This document shows, one piece after another, positions 62,836-64,000 of a stretch of 64,000 nt of DNA. Position numbers and translations under genes: made by a program. The stretch's first letter is position 1. Every line of letters begins with the position of its first letter. The notes under the pieces are model-generated. The model ran no database searches. It was not told the DNA's origin and saw nothing but the letters and a program-made list of their open reading frames with translations. The stretch is taken from assembly GCA_905147135.1 (NCBI GenBank), contig LR990064.1, forward strand, positions 13,162,001 to 13,226,000. The letters are read 5' to 3'. Source of the DNA: Blastobasis lacticolella. Taxonomy: Eukaryota; Arthropoda; Insecta; Lepidoptera; Blastobasidae.

Positions 62836-63190
62836 TGAGACCTTTCCTTAGTACCTAGTAAGGTACCAGGTTGACTGTGTCAATATTCCAGTTTTTAGTA
62901 AATTAGACAGTTTTGAATTTTGACTGTTTTCACAGAAAATATTTAAGGAGATATCTTATAAGTCCTTTGGTTTAATTTGTGATCTCTACAAAGCTTCCGG
63001 TTGTGTGGATTATAAAACATTGATGTTAAAATTGAAATAATATGACGTAAGAAGCCGACTCATGCAAAACACTAATCAACAGGAAACCGGATAAATAGAA
63101 AACAGAATCTAATTTCAAAGAAACAATATTGTCAAAGTTTCATCCAATCCGTTAATGTACAAACATAAACACATCTTCAAAAGTATGGCC
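62836..63190. other. AT-rich spacer
   Basis: Nothing recognised. Confidence 0.5.
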
Positions 63191-63194
63191 GGCT

Positions 63195-63285
63195 GTCCAT
63201 GTCCTTTCAGTCGCCTGAATTTGCAGGTTTCAACAGGATTTTCTCTCACCTTAAGATCATCGGTTAGTATTCCACTTAGGTACTG
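63195..63285 (-). mobile_element. SINE family 2 middle fragment
   Basis: CAGTCGCCTGAATTTGCAGG, TTTCTCTCACCTTAAG and ATCGGTTAGTATTCCAC match the middle of the family. Confidence 0.6.
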
Positions 63286-63372
63286 TTTCTAGAAAGGCAT
63301 GCTCCACTCTCGGCCAAATTGTCTCTTCTCATCAAGCGAGATGATGGTCAAATATCTGCCTAAAATAAGCCG
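63286..63372 (+). mobile_element. jockey-like 3' tail scrap
   Basis: CTGTTTCTAGAAAGGCATGC, CATCAAGCGAGATGATGGTC and AAATATCTGCC, as the end of the 22.2-25.1 kb family. Confidence 0.6.
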
Positions 63373-63597
63373 TTTGCCCTTGCGAAGGTTGATCTTCTCT
63401 AGCGACAACGGAGGCACTCCTTGTCGTCTTTCATGAGATAGACTCTAGGTAGACGTTATGTTCTTGTAATATAAGTTGTAATCAACAAGATTACGAAAAA
63501 CTATTGTTAAACCATGTGGTGTTACATCCTTGACATGTTGAAACTTGAGCAATTAGTAACCTAGACATTTTGCAACTCGGACAGTCTGCCTCTAAAT

Positions 63598-63800
63598 AGT
63601 CCGGCAGAGTAGAGTAGCACCAACACCTTTCATTCGCGGGTGTCGTACAAGGCGACCAATGTTTTCGAGGCAAAAGTTCTGGAGTCTCTATAGGCTGGAA
63701 AATGGGCAGCAGCCCATTTTCCAGCAACGCCAAGCGTAGATATTATGGCAATAATCTCCCCTCTTATAGGAGAGAGCCAAAGTACTGCAGTGGACTTGAT
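63598..63800 (+). repeat. Family R3 repeat, copy 9
   Basis: AGTCCGGCAGAGTAGAGTAG to GTACTGCAGTGGACT, with an internal deletion where GGCAGCAGCCCATTTTCCAG forms a small inverted repeat. The ATG tail is missing. Confidence 0.7.
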
Positions 63801-63929
63801 TTTATTATGCTTTCATTACAACCAGCCTTGGTATTTTTCACCTTCGTCCAGGACATCTGCAACCTTATAGGACATTAGGAAACGAATATTATTATTTCTG
63901 TAGGCTATTGAGATGAGGTCAATATAATC

Positions 63930-64000
63930 ATCTTGGCGACAATATCCCGGTTGTTATCCAGGATTTGGGCAATCAGGTAAGTACAAAATTGAGATAAAGT
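63930..64000 (-). mobile_element. SINE family 2, cut by the window end
   Basis: ATCTTGGCGACAATATCCCG, TCCAGGATTTGGGCAATCAG: the 3' body of the family in reverse. Confidence 0.6.

Overview
The window is a transposon-dense stretch of insect nuclear DNA, almost certainly lepidopteran (moth or butterfly). Grounds: AT-rich sequence; many 5'-truncated non-LTR retrotransposons of jockey, RTE and CR1-like type; tRNA-headed SINEs; the RTE 3' end and the short dispersed repeats with (ATG)n tails that are typical of Lepidoptera; and secreted proteins made only of a cathepsin-propeptide (I29) domain, as in the silkworm cysteine-protease inhibitors. Species cannot be told. There are no rRNA genes, no real tRNA genes, no CRISPR arrays and no bacterial genes.

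Host genes are few. (1) A dispersed cluster of I29 inhibitor genes and wrecks: 9785-10100 (+), 11000-12397 (-, pseudogene), 13322-17307 (+, split by a retrotransposon), 27385-27718 (-), 33597-33920 (-), 44103-44444 (-) and 48635-48962 (+, pseudogene). (2) One single-exon F-box gene, 36575-37873 (+). (3) A duplicated orphan ORF next to the last I29 pair (43705-43941 and about 49130-49335).

Layout. 1-8.7 kb: retroelement fragments, two SINEs, a minisatellite, and a nearly full-length CR1-like element that has lost its reverse transcriptase in frame. 8.7-17.3 kb: two tandem copies of a head-to-head I29 unit, broken by a MITE, a TIR transposon, SINEs and an RTE element with perfect target-site duplications. 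17.3-25.2 kb: jockey fragments, the best being 22.2-25.15 kb. 25.5-34.3 kb: two direct copies of a 2.5-2.9 kb unit, each with an I29 gene on the minus strand. 34.3-42 kb: remnants, the F-box gene, and directly behind it a retroelement with an intact 636-residue RT ORF. 43.7-49.3 kb: a second divergent I29 pair on inverted-repeat arms. 49.4-64 kb: a jockey element invaded by another element, a foldback element carrying a miniature LTR element (TRIM), a Harbinger-type MITE, a 1.7 kb TIR element and SINEs.

The unifying story is repeated birth and decay of small secreted protease-inhibitor genes. Inverted duplication made divergent pairs, tandem duplication multiplied them, and transposons of nearly every class then destroyed several copies. 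All coordinates of repeat edges are read by eye and may be off by several bases.
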